Part shown: one piece after another, positions 23,452 to 33,559 of the stretch
How the letters are laid out: the number at the start of each line of letters is the position of its first letter
How positions within the stretch are numbered: the stretch's first letter is position 1
DNA from: Rhizomys pruinosus
Lineage: Eukaryota; Chordata; Mammalia; Rodentia; Spalacidae
Direction of reading: 5' to 3'
NCBI GenBank assembly: GCA_009823505.1
Contig: VZQC01008082.1
Coordinates: 331,185 to 395,184 of the forward strand
Length of the DNA: 64,000 nt
Made by a program: the position numbers and the translations under genes
Notes under the pieces: generated by a model
Told to the model about the DNA's origin: nothing
What the model saw: the letters and a program-made list of their open reading frames with translations, nothing else
Database searches by the model: none

Positions 23452-23870
23452 TTTTTTAAAGACAGGGTCTCAGGTAGTCTAGCCTAATCTCAGATTCACT
23501 ATGTATCTGAGGATGACCTTGAACTTCTGATCCTTTTGCCTCTACCTCCCAGTGCTGAGATTACAGGCCTGTGCTACCATCCGAGGCCTCATGCATATTG
23601 GGCAAGCATTTTAACAACTAAAGTGCATGCCCAGAGCCCTAATAACACTTTTGAATGCCTTCTGCCATTCTAATTGTTTTAAGTGGTTGATTATTTGGGA
23701 GATTGTTTGTTTTGAGGTGTTTGGGCTTTGTATTTTGTGTTTTAGGCATTTGAAGGGAAGATCTTAGTACCTGCTGGCCTGGAACTCACTATGTAGTCCA
23801 AACTGGCCTTGAACACAATCCTCCTGGCTCTGCCTTCTCAGTGCTGGGATTATAGCCACATTCCATGACA
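23452..23870 (-). repeat. Two degenerate B1-like SINEs
   Basis: Antisense relics at about 23452-23590 and 23700-23870, each with the GACCTTGAACTTCTGATCC- or GGCCTTGAACACAATCCTCC-type core. Confidence 0.65.
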
Positions 23871-24016
23871 CTACATATACTCAATGGTTACCTCTAAACA
23901 CAGAGGATTCATTCTGGTGTAGGCCAAAGGAAAGTCAGACTATGAAAGGTCTTCCAGGGGCAATTGGTCTTTCTGGGTCACCCATATTACATAATGACAA
24001 TATAAAAAGCTAGATA

Positions 24017-24172
24017 AGCCGGGCGTGGTGGCACACGCCTTCAGACCCAGCACTTGGGAGGCAGAGGCAGGTGGATCTCTGTGAGTTCAAGGCCAGCCTG
24101 GTCTACAGAGCGAGCTCCAGGCCAGCTGAGACTAAAGGGAGACCCTGTCTCAAAAAGAAAAAGAAAAGAAGC
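24017..24172 (+). repeat. B1 SINE
   Basis: Sense B1 flanked by AAGCTAGATAA on both sides. Confidence 0.95.
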
Positions 24173-24251
24173 TAGATAAACAGAAAGGATAGAGAAAAGT
24201 AAACATCTAGGACCAGGCTACAAGGTGCTTATTCCTCCAGGGACAGGAAGA

Positions 24252-24487
24252 CTTTGTTTTTTATTTTGTTTTGTTTTTTAACTTGTTTTTTAACGTGTAT
24301 GAGTGTACTGTCTGTATGTAGGTTGGTGCACCCCTGTTGTGCAATGCCATGGAGGTCAGAAGAGCATTGGATTCCCCGAACTAGAGTTAAAGACAGTTAT
24401 TAGCCACCATGTGGGTGCTGGGAATCAAACCCGGGTCCTCTGCAAGAGCAGTTGGTGCTCTTAACCGCTGAGCCATCTCTCCAGCCA
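24252..24487 (-). repeat. B2 SINE, short type
   Basis: Antisense; flanked by GACAGGAAGA copies (24242 and about 24489). Confidence 0.94.
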
Positions 24488-24499
24488 CGACAGGAAGAG

Positions 24500-24720
24500 G
24501 TCTGTTCTACAGAACCTTCTCACTCAACATCAGTAATCCTCGCTACAGTCCAAGAAGCCAAGGTAAGGCAGGTTCCCACCCCTGCTAGACTCACAAAGAA
24601 AAAATGACCTCCATGGCCCAGCAGTGATTTATCCAAGGTTGTAACAGTGACAGAAAAGTTTTTGGCTTCTGCTCTTTGTACTAGGTCACAAAAGGAATCT
24701 AAACATAGTAGAAGCAGCAC
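24500..24720 (-). repeat. Possible MIR remnant
   Basis: TCCATGGCCCAGCAGTGATT and ATCCAAGGTTGTAACAGTGA are weakly MIR-like in antisense; weak call. Confidence 0.35.
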
Positions 24721-24794
24721 TCGGAGGAGGAGTTAAACTTTGGTTTTCTCAGAGCACTATCTTCTCACTTTCCTACCCCACCCTCCACTCCCAA

Positions 24795-24828
24795 CACACA
24801 CACACACACACACACACCCTCCACTCCC

Positions 24829-24868
<40 letters not shown>
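24795..24868. repeat. (CA)n microsatellite, duplicated with its flank
   Basis: Two CA tracts are separated by a second copy of the preceding CCCTCCACTCCCAA(C/A)A flank, so flank plus repeat has been duplicated. Confidence 0.95.
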
Positions 24869-24869
<1 letters not shown>

Positions 24870-24871
<2 letters not shown>

Positions 24872-25395
24872 CTGTCACTTAGGCAAACTCAAGTTTCTTC
24901 TCTAGAGGTCAGTAATTCGATCAGTAAATTAATCAAGCACAAAGCCTTGGCTGACATTATAAGCCATGTCCTATGGGAGGAGAAACATTCTCCTCCATCA
25001 GCTCGTCCACAGCATGCAATCTTTAAATCAACTAGAGAGAGGAATGCTAAAAAAGGAAAGGCCAGGGTTACACCCTGTGAGGAGAGAACTTTCATATTAC
25101 TTAAGTCTATACAGAAGAAAGAATTTGGCCCCAGCTTGAGGTCTACCCTCACATCAACTCAGCTGGGATCTTAAGCTCCTAACAAGAAAAGTAGTAAAAA
25201 TACATTATCCATTCATAGATTCATTTGTTCATTTCTCATTGCTAATGTCTATTAAGTAATGCAACCTATATTAAGTTCTAAAGACACATAATTTCATTAT
25301 ACTTTTCCCTCAAAAATTGTTTTATACTTGATTATAGATAAAGTTATTCTTCTATGAATTCGTTTGCTGTGAGCTGTGTGAACTTTGTGTGTATG
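24870..25395. other. Unassigned low-repeat DNA
   Basis: About 500 bases. The 87-codon frame on the minus strand (24889-25152) is opposite a similar-length plus frame, and neither resembles a known protein. Confidence 0.4.
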
Positions 25396-25411
25396 TAACA
25401 ATCTGTTTTTC

Positions 25412-25573
25412 TGTTTTGTTATTTGTTTGTTCTTTTTGAGACAGGGTCTCCCTGTAGCCCCAGCCTTCCTGAAACTCACTATGTAGACCAGGTTGGCCTT
25501 GAACTCACAAGAGATCTGCCTGCCTCTGCTTCCCGAGTGCTGGGATTAAAGGTGTGCGCCACCACGCCTGGCT
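25412..25573 (-). repeat. B1 SINE
   Basis: Antisense B1 abutting a B2 on its right. Confidence 0.93.
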
Positions 25574-25585
25574 GTTTTTCCCGTT

Positions 25586-25838
25586 TTTGTTTTGTTTTGT
25601 TTTTAATTTTATTTATTTTCGTATGTGTATGAATGTACTGTCTGCATGTAGGTTTGTGCACCCGTGTTGTGCAATGCCACGGAAGTCAGAAGAGGGTGTC
25701 GGATTCCCCTGGAACTGGAGTTCTCCTGGAATTGGAGTTACAGACGGTTCTCAGCCGCCATGTGGGTGCTGGGGATCGAACCCGGGTCCTCTGCAAGAGC
25801 AGTCAGTGCTCTTAACCGCTAGGCTATCTCTCCAGCCC
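25586..25838 (-). repeat. B2 SINE, long type
   Basis: Antisense with the duplicated CTCC...CCAGG block; flanked by TGTTTTTCCC copies at 25573 and about 25838. Confidence 0.95.
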
Positions 25839-25939
25839 TGTTTTTCCCATTTTAATGGTATGACTATATGAATTTTATGGAGAAGAAAAATGAATGGAAA
25901 TTAGGATTTTTAAGTGTTCCTTAGTATTCTTTTTTCATT

Positions 25940-26100
25940 TATTCTATTTTGTTGTTGCTGCTGCTGTTGTCTTGAGACAGGCTTTCACTACATAGCCCTG
26001 GCAGTACCGGAATTCCATATGTAGACTAGGTTGGCCTCAAACTCATGACAGTCCTGCCTCAGCTTCCCAAATGTTAAGATTACAGGTATGCAGATGTGAG
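25940..26100 (-). repeat. Degenerate B1 SINE
   Basis: Antisense: GAGACAGGCTTTCACTACAT to GATTACAGGTATGC. Confidence 0.75.
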
Positions 26101-26519
26101 GGCTATCTGGCTGCGACCATCTGTCACCCCATTGATCACCAGGGTTGATTCAGCTGATCCAGCTGGCTAGGCAAGTATCCCTTCCTCCCTCAACACTCCA
26201 CATACATCCCTCCCAAAACTGCACGCCCCATCAAATAATTCCCCAGGTTACCGCCTTCACCTAGTAGAGAAAATAGGTAGTCAGGATAGAAAGACAAAGC
26301 TACAACCAAGGACTTATTAGATTTTATGGAAGCAAGATTACTACTTTTCTCCTGATTAGGAACCAGGGAAAGGGTTACCAAAGATATCCTCAGGTGGAAA
26401 CTTGGAGTAATCCCAAATAGCTACTCTGATCTTTGTTGGAGAGGTCCCTAAGACAAATTAAAGGGTTCCCAGGTTCCTATCAGAAGAGTTGCTTTGGTGC
26501 TAAAGAAGTAAGTACACTA
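26101..26519. other. Unassigned low-repeat DNA
   Basis: No repeat or gene recognised in about 420 bases. Confidence 0.4.
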
Positions 26520-26520
26520 T

Positions 26521-26635
26521 AGAGTGAGGACAAAGCTCAGTGACAGAGCACCTGCTTAGCATAAACAAGACAGTGAAGCTCTGGGTTCAATCCCCAATAC
26601 CCCAGCATAGCCAGGAAGGGAAGAAAGAAAATAAT
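26521..26635 (+). repeat. ID-like SINE
   Basis: GAGGACAAAGCTCAGTGACA and GGGTTCAATCCCCAATACC are the degenerate A and B box regions of a tRNA-Ala-type head. Confidence 0.7.
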
Positions 26636-26644
26636 GATAACAAT

Positions 26645-26645
<1 letters not shown>

Positions 26646-26687
<42 letters not shown>
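26646..26687. repeat. (CTA)n microsatellite
   Basis: About fourteen uninterrupted ACT/CTA units. Confidence 0.97.
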
Positions 26688-26871
26688 GAGCTCATAGGAA
26701 AACTAGGTTGAAGTTCTGCTTTGGCTACTGACTTGACCAAACATCCCTTACACCCATGCAGTGCCCTAGTCATCAAATCCTACACTACCATCAAGACCAA
26801 ACAAGTGAAGCATCTTCCAAAGGGAATCTTCCCAGTTCCTACAGGCCTGTTGTTATTTGTACTTGGACATT

Positions 26872-27020
26872 TTTTTTTTTTTTTGTCTTTTTGAGACAGG
26901 GTCTCCCTGTAGCCCCAGCTGTCCTGGAACTCACTCTGTAGACCAGGCTGGCCTTGAACTCACAAAGATCCGCCTGCCTCTGCCTCCCGAGTGCTAGGAT
27001 TAAAGGCGTGCGCCACCACT
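26872..27020 (-). repeat. B1 SINE
   Basis: Antisense B1 flanked by TGTACTTGGACATTTT on both sides, a clean target duplication; near consensus. Confidence 0.97.
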
Positions 27021-27081
27021 GTACTTGGACATTTTATACACTCAAAGATACATAAAGAAGCTTTTTCTTTTTTTTTTTTAA

Positions 27082-27246
27082 CAGAGGAGAGCGCGAACGC
27101 AGTCCCCCACTACCACAAATTATGCAGTTGAGTTTCCCCGCATTTGGGGAAATCACAAGGGTCAGCACATCCCAAGTGCAATGGATGAGCCTCGCCCTGG
27201 GAAAACCACCTTCTTGATCATGGTATCTCCCCTGCCAGGTAAGTAT
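27082..27246 (-). ncRNA. RNU1: U1 snRNA retro-pseudogene, full length
   Basis: U1 is the spliceosomal RNA that base-pairs with 5' splice sites. On the minus strand this copy begins ATACTTACCTGG, the splice-site pairing end, at 27246. It runs about 165 nt (canonical 164) to a changed GCGCTCTCCTCTG-like 3' end. The Sm-site motif AATTTGTGG is intact. Scattered substitutions occur, mainly in the middle stem-loop region around 27155-27185. It is flanked by AAGAAGCTTTTTCT (27055-27068 and 27247-27260), with a T run (A-tail on the minus strand) at its 3' side. That is the signature of L1-mediated retroposition, so no U1 promoter is expected and function is unlikely. Confidence 0.93.
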
Positions 27247-27260
27247 AAGAAGCTTTTTCT

Positions 27261-27735
27261 ATAACAACATTTTATTCATAGACATCAAGTCCCTTGATGC
27301 CCTGTATTTATATTCAACTATAACAAATGTTTTATATTTTGGATAATTTAGCCTGAATACACCCTACTTTTCTCTCATGTATATATGTGGCACACATTAA
27401 TATGTATAAGTGTTTCTGTGTATGTAGGTATACATGTGTGCACATGGAACACTGAGGCAGATGTTGGGAATTTTCCTTAATGGCATTCTAACTACAGCAG
27501 AAGTCTTCAAATGATAGGTGTCAGTCCCTCAGCTGGGGCTTCATTTTGTTTGGGTTAATTATCAGATATCATCAAGATGGACATGCTGTGCTTTTGTAAA
27601 AGTTTTGTTTCATTTAAATAATGGCAATAATAACTATATTTACATTTATATAGCAGTCAATGACTACTCAAGCTTTGTTACTTCATTTCTCTTCATGACA
27701 ATCCTATCAGGAATCATTAACATCACCTTCAATTT
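27261..27735. other. Unassigned DNA
   Basis: No repeat or gene recognised apart from short TA- and TG-rich runs. Confidence 0.4.
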
Positions 27736-27737
27736 TT

Positions 27738-27872
27738 TGCCTTTGGTATTTTGAAACAGGATCTGACTCTCAAACCCAGGCTGGCCCGGGCTAGCCTCAA
27801 ACTCATGGCACTCTTCTTGTCTCAGCCTTTCAAGTACTAGGATTACAAGCATGTGCCACCACATGCCACACC
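27738..27872 (-). repeat. Degenerate B1 SINE
   Basis: Antisense with CCAGGCTGGCCCGGGCTAGC core and GATTACAAGCATGTGCCACC end. Confidence 0.75.
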
Positions 27873-28043
27873 AACTTATCTTCATTTTTGAGGACCAGAA
27901 ATTGAGACATGGAGAAGTAAATTAATTTGTAGCATTCAGAGACAGTCAGTCTTGTTCTAGAGTTCAAGTTCTTAGCCACCACACTACAGACTACCAGATT
28001 GGCTTTTATATACATTTAACCAGGTATGCATGACTTTATAATA

Positions 28044-28165
28044 GCCAGGCACAGCAGGATACAACTGTAGTACCAGCTGCTACACAGAAGGCTAGGCAGG
28101 AGGAGGAGTGGTCAAGCAGGTAGGTGTAAGACCAGCTTGGGCAACACAGTAAGATTTACTTTAGG
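28044..28165 (+). repeat. Degenerate B1-like SINE
   Basis: Sense, AGCCAGGCACAGCAGGATAC start; poorly conserved after that. Confidence 0.5.
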
Positions 28166-28301
28166 GTGTGGGTGTGTGTGCACATGCAGATATGCATGCT
28201 AGGAATCAAACCCAGAATAACCCTGTGCCTTGGATTTTGGGAGACAAGAGTCTCCCTATGTAGTTCAGGCTGCCCTTGAATTTACTATGTACCTGCACCT
28301 C

Positions 28302-28371
28302 TGTGAAATAGCTCAGTTGGGAGAGCATTAGACAGAAGTAAAGATCCCTGATTCAATCCCTGGTTTTGGCA
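28302..28371 (+). pseudogene. tRNA-Phe pseudogene
   Basis: Seventy bases aligning end to end with nuclear tRNA-Phe. The GAAATAGCTCAGTTGGGAGA D-arm region is exact, the TTAGAC...GAAG anticodon region keeps GAA, and the T-arm and acceptor end in GGTTTTGGCA. Three bases are missing just 3' of the anticodon, and the T-arm and 5' acceptor strand carry substitutions (TGT for CCG). The anticodon loop cannot form normally, so I call it non-functional. No CCA or A-tail follows, so the mode of origin is unclear. Confidence 0.88.
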
Positions 28372-28400
28372 GGAGCATGAGTGCTTTGTCTGCATGTCTG

Positions 28401-28490
28401 TAAGTGTACCATGTGTCCACAGTGCCTGCCTTTGTGTCTGTAAGTGTACCATGTGTCTACAGTGCCTGCCTTTGTGTCTGTAAGTGTACC
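28401..28490. repeat. 40-bp minisatellite, 2.25 copies
   Basis: Units 28401-28440 and 28441-28480 begin TAAGTGTACCATGTGTC and differ at one base; a partial third unit follows. Confidence 0.95.
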
Positions 28491-28528
28491 ATCAAGATGT
28501 ACATGCGGTGCTCAGCTAAAATGGTGCC

Positions 28529-28811
28529 TTTTTTTTTTTTTTTTTTTTTTTGTTTTTGGTTTTGATTTTAGGTTTGTTTTGTTTTGTTTTTTAATTTTTT
28601 ATTTATTTTTTATGTGTATGAATGTATTGTCTGCATGTAGGTCGGTGCACCAGTGTCGTGCAATGCTGCGGAGGTCAGAAGAGGGTGTTGGATTCCCCTG
28701 GAACTGGAGTTACAGATGGTTCTCAGCCGCCATGTGGGTGCTGGGGATCGAACCCGGGTCCTCTGCAAGAGCAGTCAGCGCTCTTATCCGCTAAGCCATC
28801 TCTCCAGCCCC
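28529..28811 (-). repeat. B2 SINE, short type
   Basis: Antisense, with a long T-rich tail side (28529-28612) and a near-consensus body. Confidence 0.95.
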
Positions 28812-28829
28812 TGGTTTTTGTTTTTGTTT

Positions 28830-29470
28830 TTTTTTTGAGATAGGGTCTCATGTAATCTAGACAAGCTTCTAACTTCTAATCTCTATGTTGGCCTGTATGC
28901 TCTCAGTGCTCTCAGTATTGAATGAATGAATGACTCTGAACCAGAGTCCAGATTCTGTGTCTCCCCCAGGCCTTTGTAGGAGCCCTTTTTGGATTAGCTG
29001 GTCTCTGTTGACTTTCTCCTTGGGATCCCTTATTCTGTAGAGAGGCTGTGTGCACTCTTAAAGACTATTCTCTCAATTGTGTTCCTTACTGAGTGGGAAG
29101 GGAAAAATACTCCACCCACTGGGGTTCTTTTTCTGTTGCTTGTTTTCTGGAATCTTCATATCATTGTTGACAAGGGTGACTCATAGACTTCACTATGTGA
29201 TTTTTACTATGTGATTTTTCTCCATTAAGAGAGCTTTTTCCTTATCTCTAAAAGAAATCAGTTAATTGTTATATATGGTTAAAGCACAACTGCTTAGCAG
29301 CTTTACCCAGAACAAATGGTTCTCTCTTCTAAACTGAGCCCAGACCCATCAACTTGGATTATTAAAACTCTTTAGCCCTTGTTAAGTGCTGTGCTATGGT
29401 AGAAGTCATTGAGGCTAAGGGAGAGGGATCAGAGTTCCTACAGGGAGATAAGATAAATAGCAAATGAATT
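28830..29470. other. Unassigned DNA
   Basis: About 640 bases; a short antisense B1-like piece may lie at 28836-28925. No gene recognised. Confidence 0.35.
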
Positions 29471-29476
29471 TGATAG

Positions 29477-29625
29477 CCTGGCATGGTGGCACACGCCTTT
29501 AATCCTAGCACTTGGGAGGCATAGGCAGGTGGATCTCTGTGAGTTCAAGGCCAGCCTGGTCTACAGAGTGAGTTCCAGGACAGCTGGAGCTAAAGAGAGA
29601 CCCTATCTCAAAAAGACCAAAGTTG
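29477..29625 (+). repeat. B1 SINE
   Basis: Sense, flanked by imperfect TTTGAT(A/G)GCC-like copies. Confidence 0.94.
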
Positions 29626-29764
29626 ATGGCCTGGCTGAGTCTCCTGTCTCAGAACCCAAAATGGTAGACTTACAGGTGTGATCCACAAACCAAGCCAAAC
29701 ATACCTAGTTTCAATAACTGTTATTTTCATATTTTTCCCTGTTCCCCCCACCCCACCCCACCTG

Positions 29765-29912
29765 CTTTGGTCTTTTTGAGACAGGGTCTCCCTGTAGCCC
29801 CAGCTAGCCTGGAGCTCACTATATAGACAAGGCTGAACTTGAACTCACAGAGATCCCCTTGCCTTTGCCTCCCAAAAGTGCTGGGATTAAAGGCATGTGC
29901 CACTACACCCAG
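29765..29912 (-). repeat. B1 SINE
   Basis: Antisense B1 immediately left of a second antisense B1. Confidence 0.93.
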
Positions 29913-29934
29913 CTCACTTCCCTTAAGTTTTGTT

Positions 29935-30107
29935 TTGTGGGGTTCTTTCGTTTTGTTTTTGTTTTTATCTTTTTGAGACAAGGTCTCCCTGTAGCCCCAG
30001 CTGTCCAGGAACTCACTCTGTAGACCAGGCTGGCCTTGAACTCACAAAGATCTGCCTGCCTCTGCCTCCCATGTGCTAGGATTAAAGGCGTGTGCCACCA
30101 CACCCCA
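29935..30107 (-). repeat. B1 SINE
   Basis: Antisense; ACTTCCCTTA(A)GTTTT on both sides is its target duplication. Confidence 0.95.
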
Positions 30108-30141
30108 CACTTCCCTTAGTTTTTATAAAAGCCTTATCTAG

Positions 30142-30400
30142 GGCTGGAGAGATGGCCTAGTGGTTAAGAGCGCCATAAGAGCGCCAACCGCTCTTGCAGA
30201 GGACCTGGGTTCAATCCCCAGCACCCACATGGCAGCCGAGAACCGTCTGGGACTCCAATTCCAGGAGAACTCCAGTTCCAGGTGAATCTGACACCCTCTT
30301 CTCACCTCCGCGGCATTGCACGACACAGATGCACAGACTTGCATGCAGACAGTACATTCAAACACATACAGAAATAAATAAAAAATTTAAAAAAAAAATT
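30142..30400 (+). repeat. B2 SINE, long type, with a 10-bp head duplication
   Basis: Sense B2 in which AAGAGCGCCA is repeated around one base at about 30166-30186, within the A-box region. AAAGCCTTATCTA on both sides is the target duplication. Confidence 0.94.
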
Positions 30401-30612
30401 TTAAAGCCTTATCTATTTAGTCTCTGGTACTGAACACCTCCCCTGGAAAAAAAAAAAAACATTGTGTAGTACTGACTATGATTAATACAGGACAATTCCT
30501 GTGCCACCTTAGACCAAACATAAAGGCAGAGTATAACCTTGATGAAGTTAGTATGACAATCCTTCCAAAAGGAGTTTTAAGATCCAGGTTCAGGTTACAA
30601 GGTCCATCTGGT

Positions 30613-30616
<4 letters not shown>

Positions 30617-30647
<31 letters not shown>

Positions 30648-30873
30648 TTATTTATGTATGTGTATGAATGTACTGTCTGCATGCAAGTTTGTGCACCCGT
30701 GCCGTGCAATGCCACGGAGGTCAGAAGAGGGTGTCGGATTCCCCTGGAACTGGAGTTCTCCTGGAATTGGAGTTTCAGACGGTTTTCGGCCGCCATGTGG
30801 GTGCTGGGGATTGAACCCGGGTCCTCTGCAAGAGCGGTCGGCACTCTCAACCGCTAGGCCATCTCTCCAGCCC
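30617..30873 (-). repeat. B2 SINE, long type
   Basis: Antisense with a long T run (30617-30645); flanked by CCATCTGGT copies. Confidence 0.96.
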
Positions 30874-30909
30874 CCCATCTGGTTTCTTTTTTCTCCTATC
30901 TTTTGTTTA

Positions 30910-30910
<1 letters not shown>

Positions 30911-30959
<49 letters not shown>

Positions 30960-31170
30960 AGACAGGGTCTCTCTCTGGAACTAGCCCTGTAGACCAGTTG
31001 GCCTTGAACTCACAGAGACCACCTGCCTTTGCCTCCCAAGTGCTGGGTTTAAAGGCGTGCGCCACCACACCCGCCTTAAAGATTAGTCACCATGTGGGTG
31101 CTGGGAATCAAACCCCGGTCCTCTCCAAGAGCAGTCGGTACTCTTAACCACTGAGCCATCTCTCCAGCCC
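30911..31170 (-). repeat. Dimeric B2-head/B1-body SINE (copy 3), (TG)n tail
   Basis: Antisense. The B1 body (about 30957-31075) joins the B2 head (31076-31170) at CCGCCTTAAAGATTAG. Its tail side is a TG microsatellite (30913-30956). The CCTAT(C)TTTTG flanks are an imperfect possible target duplication. Confidence 0.75.
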
Positions 31171-31192
31171 CTATTTTGGTTTTATACTGTCT

Positions 31193-31402
31193 ATTGAGCT
31201 CAGACCCTCCCAAATGCTAGGCAAGCACTTTGTCACTAAGCTACATTTGCTAGCGTTCTTTTTGAGACATGCTCTCACCAAATTATTCAAACTAGCCTTG
31301 AACTCACTCTGTAAGCTAAATAAAACCTTGAATTTCCTATTGTCCTGCCTCCGCCTCCTGAGTAGTTAGGATTACAAGTCTGTTCTATCAGGTCTAGCTC
31401 TT
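31193..31402 (-). repeat. B4-like SINE
   Basis: Antisense dimer: ID-type AGGCAAGCACTTTGTCACTA, then a B1-like part ending ATTACAAGTCTG. Confidence 0.75.
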
Positions 31403-31409
31403 ATATCTT

Positions 31410-31646
31410 TGGGTTTTTTTTGTTTTTTTTTTTTTTCGTTTTTTTTTTTGTTTTTTTATGTGTATGAATGTATTGTCTGCATGTGTGTTGAATGCACCTG
31501 TGTTATGCATTGCCTGTACAGATCAGAAGAGAGCATCAGATCTGTCTGGAACTGGAGTTACGGATGTTTGTTAGCCATCATGTGAGTGCTGGGTCCTTTG
31601 CAAGAACAGCCAGTACTCTTAACTGCTGGGCCATCCCTCTAGCCCC
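31410..31646 (-). repeat. B2 SINE
   Basis: Diverged antisense B2; first of four consecutive antisense B2s. Confidence 0.9.
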
Positions 31647-31654
31647 TTTAAAGA

Positions 31655-31866
31655 TTTATTATTTTATGTGTATGAATGTTTTGCCTGCATGATGTACGTG
31701 CACTTGTATGTTTGCTCACAAGAGGTGCCCACAGAGGCCAATAGAACATCTCCTGGAACTGGAATTACAAATGGTTATAAGCCCCTATGAAGGTACTGGG
31801 AACTGAATCTGGGTCCTCTGCAATAACAGCAAGTGCTTATAACCACTGAGACACCTCTCCAACCCA
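31655..31866 (-). repeat. Old B2 SINE
   Basis: Antisense, diverged; second of the cluster. Confidence 0.88.
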
Positions 31867-31897
31867 ATTCTTCTATATTTTTAAAATTTGCATTTAT

Positions 31898-32145
31898 TAT
31901 TTTTTTTTTTATTTAAAAAAATTTTTTTTGTATGTGTATGAATGTACTGTCTGCATGCAGGTCTGTGCACCCGTGTCGTGCAATGCCGCAGAGGTCAGAA
32001 GAGGGTCTCAGATTCCCCTGGAACTGGAGTTCTCCTGGAATTGGAGTTACAGACGGTTCTTAGCCGCCATGTGGGTGCTGGGGATCGAACCCGGGTCCTC
32101 TGCAAGAGCATCAGTGCTCTTAACCGCTAGGCTATCTCTCCAGCC
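31898..32145 (-). repeat. B2 SINE, long type
   Basis: Antisense and near consensus; the youngest of the cluster. TGCATTTATTATTTT on both sides (about 31888 and 32146) is its target duplication, showing that it landed in the tail of the next B2. Confidence 0.95.
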
Positions 32146-32149
32146 CTGC

Positions 32150-32366
32150 ATTTATTATTTTTATTTTATATGTTATGAGTGTATTGCCTGCATGTATGTA
32201 AGTATACCCATGTGGCACAATGCTTATGGAGGATAGAAGAGGGTATCATATCTTGTAGAATTGGAATTACGGACAGTGTTAGCCCCAATATGGGTGCTGG
32301 GAACTGAACCTGGGTCCTCTGCAAGAGCAGCCAGTGCTCTTAACTGATAAGCCATTTCTCCATCCC
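32150..32366 (-). repeat. Old B2 SINE
   Basis: Antisense, diverged; target of the preceding insertion. Confidence 0.9.
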
Positions 32367-32492
32367 CTCCTTATATCTTTTAATTCCCACCTTGCTTATT
32401 CTAGATGATGATATTAATAAATTAAGCATTTCTTCACAGTGGCCCTAGGCAGCTAATCTCCATCTAAATAGTTGAAATGGCATCAACTCATA

Positions 32493-32735
32493 GGGGCTGG
32501 AGAGATAGCCTAGCGGTTAAGAGCACCGACTGCTCTTGCAGAGGACCTGGGTTCAATCCCCAGCACCCACATGGCAGCTAAGAACCGTCTGTAACTCCAA
32601 TCCCAGGAGAACTCCAGTTCCAGAGGAATCCAAGACCCTCTTCTGACCTTCGAGGCATTGCACGACACGGTGCACAAACCTACATGCAGACAGTACATTA
32701 CATACACATAAAAAATAAATTAAAAAAAAAAAAGA
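32493..32735 (+). repeat. B2 SINE, long type
   Basis: Sense, with A-rich tail. Confidence 0.95.
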
Positions 32736-32794
32736 AAAGAAAATCTTCCATATAAAGGAAGGACCTAATTAAACAAAAATTAAAACTGTTTTAG

Positions 32795-33045
32795 CATCCC
32801 AGGATATCTTGTAATCCCAGCATTTGGAAGGCTGAGGCAGGAAGATCAGGACTTCAAGGTCATTCTTAGCTACATAGACTCTAAGGCCAGTCTGACTACA
32901 CAGACTTTCAAAAAATAAAAAAGAGATGCCAGGCGTAGTGGTACTCACCTTTAATCCCAGCACTGGGGAGGCAGAGGCAGGTAGCTATCTGTGAGTTCAA
33001 GGCCAGCCTGGTCTACATAGAGAATTCCAGGACGGGGGGGGGGGA
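32795..33045 (+). repeat. Two B1 SINEs, one degenerate and one truncated
   Basis: A degenerate sense B1 (about 32795-32920) precedes a sense B1 (32928-33035) that ends early at GAATTCCAGGAC next to a G run. Confidence 0.8.
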
Positions 33046-33127
33046 TTGAAATTGAAATGAAATAAGGTAATTAACTGAACTGAACTGAAATAAAATAAAA
33101 TAATAAAATACCCCCCCCCCAAAAAAA

Positions 33128-33270
33128 AGCCAGGCGTGGTGGTGCACACCTTTAATCCTAACACTCTGGAGGCAGAGGCAGGCATATCTTTGTGAGTTCA
33201 AGGCCAGCCTAGACTACAGAGTGAGTTCCAGGACACCTGGGGCTACCGGGAGACCCTGTCTCAAAAAGAC

Positions 33271-33313
<43 letters not shown>

Positions 33314-33320
33314 GAAATAA
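33128..33320 (+). repeat. B1 SINE with (TAAA)n tail
   Basis: Sense B1; its tail has expanded into about eleven AAAT units (33272-33315). Confidence 0.95.
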
Positions 33321-33419
33321 GAAATTTCCATTTTGAAGTTGTTAGACCCTGTCTTAGAAACAGACCCTTGCCCTTGACAGACTCTCACGTTCATTCTCAT
33401 TCATATTCACCGCCCCTAA

Positions 33420-33535
33420 CCCCGCCACTTTGAAATAAAATCTCAATGAAGCTCAGGCTGACTAGCCTCCAACTCACCACAATCCTCATGCTTCAGTCTC
33501 CCAACTACTAAATTATAGATATGAGCCACCATGCT
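33420..33535 (-). repeat. Degenerate B1-like SINE
   Basis: Antisense relic: GAAATAAAATCTCAATGAAGC to TATGAGCCACCATGC. Confidence 0.55.
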
Positions 33536-33559
33536 GGACAGGAGCCCTTTTCCAATTAC

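Noticed and set aside
24740..25174. 144-codon plus frame with a TH repeat
   Set aside because: The repeat is a CA microsatellite, and the remainder has an opposing frame of similar length and no known relative.
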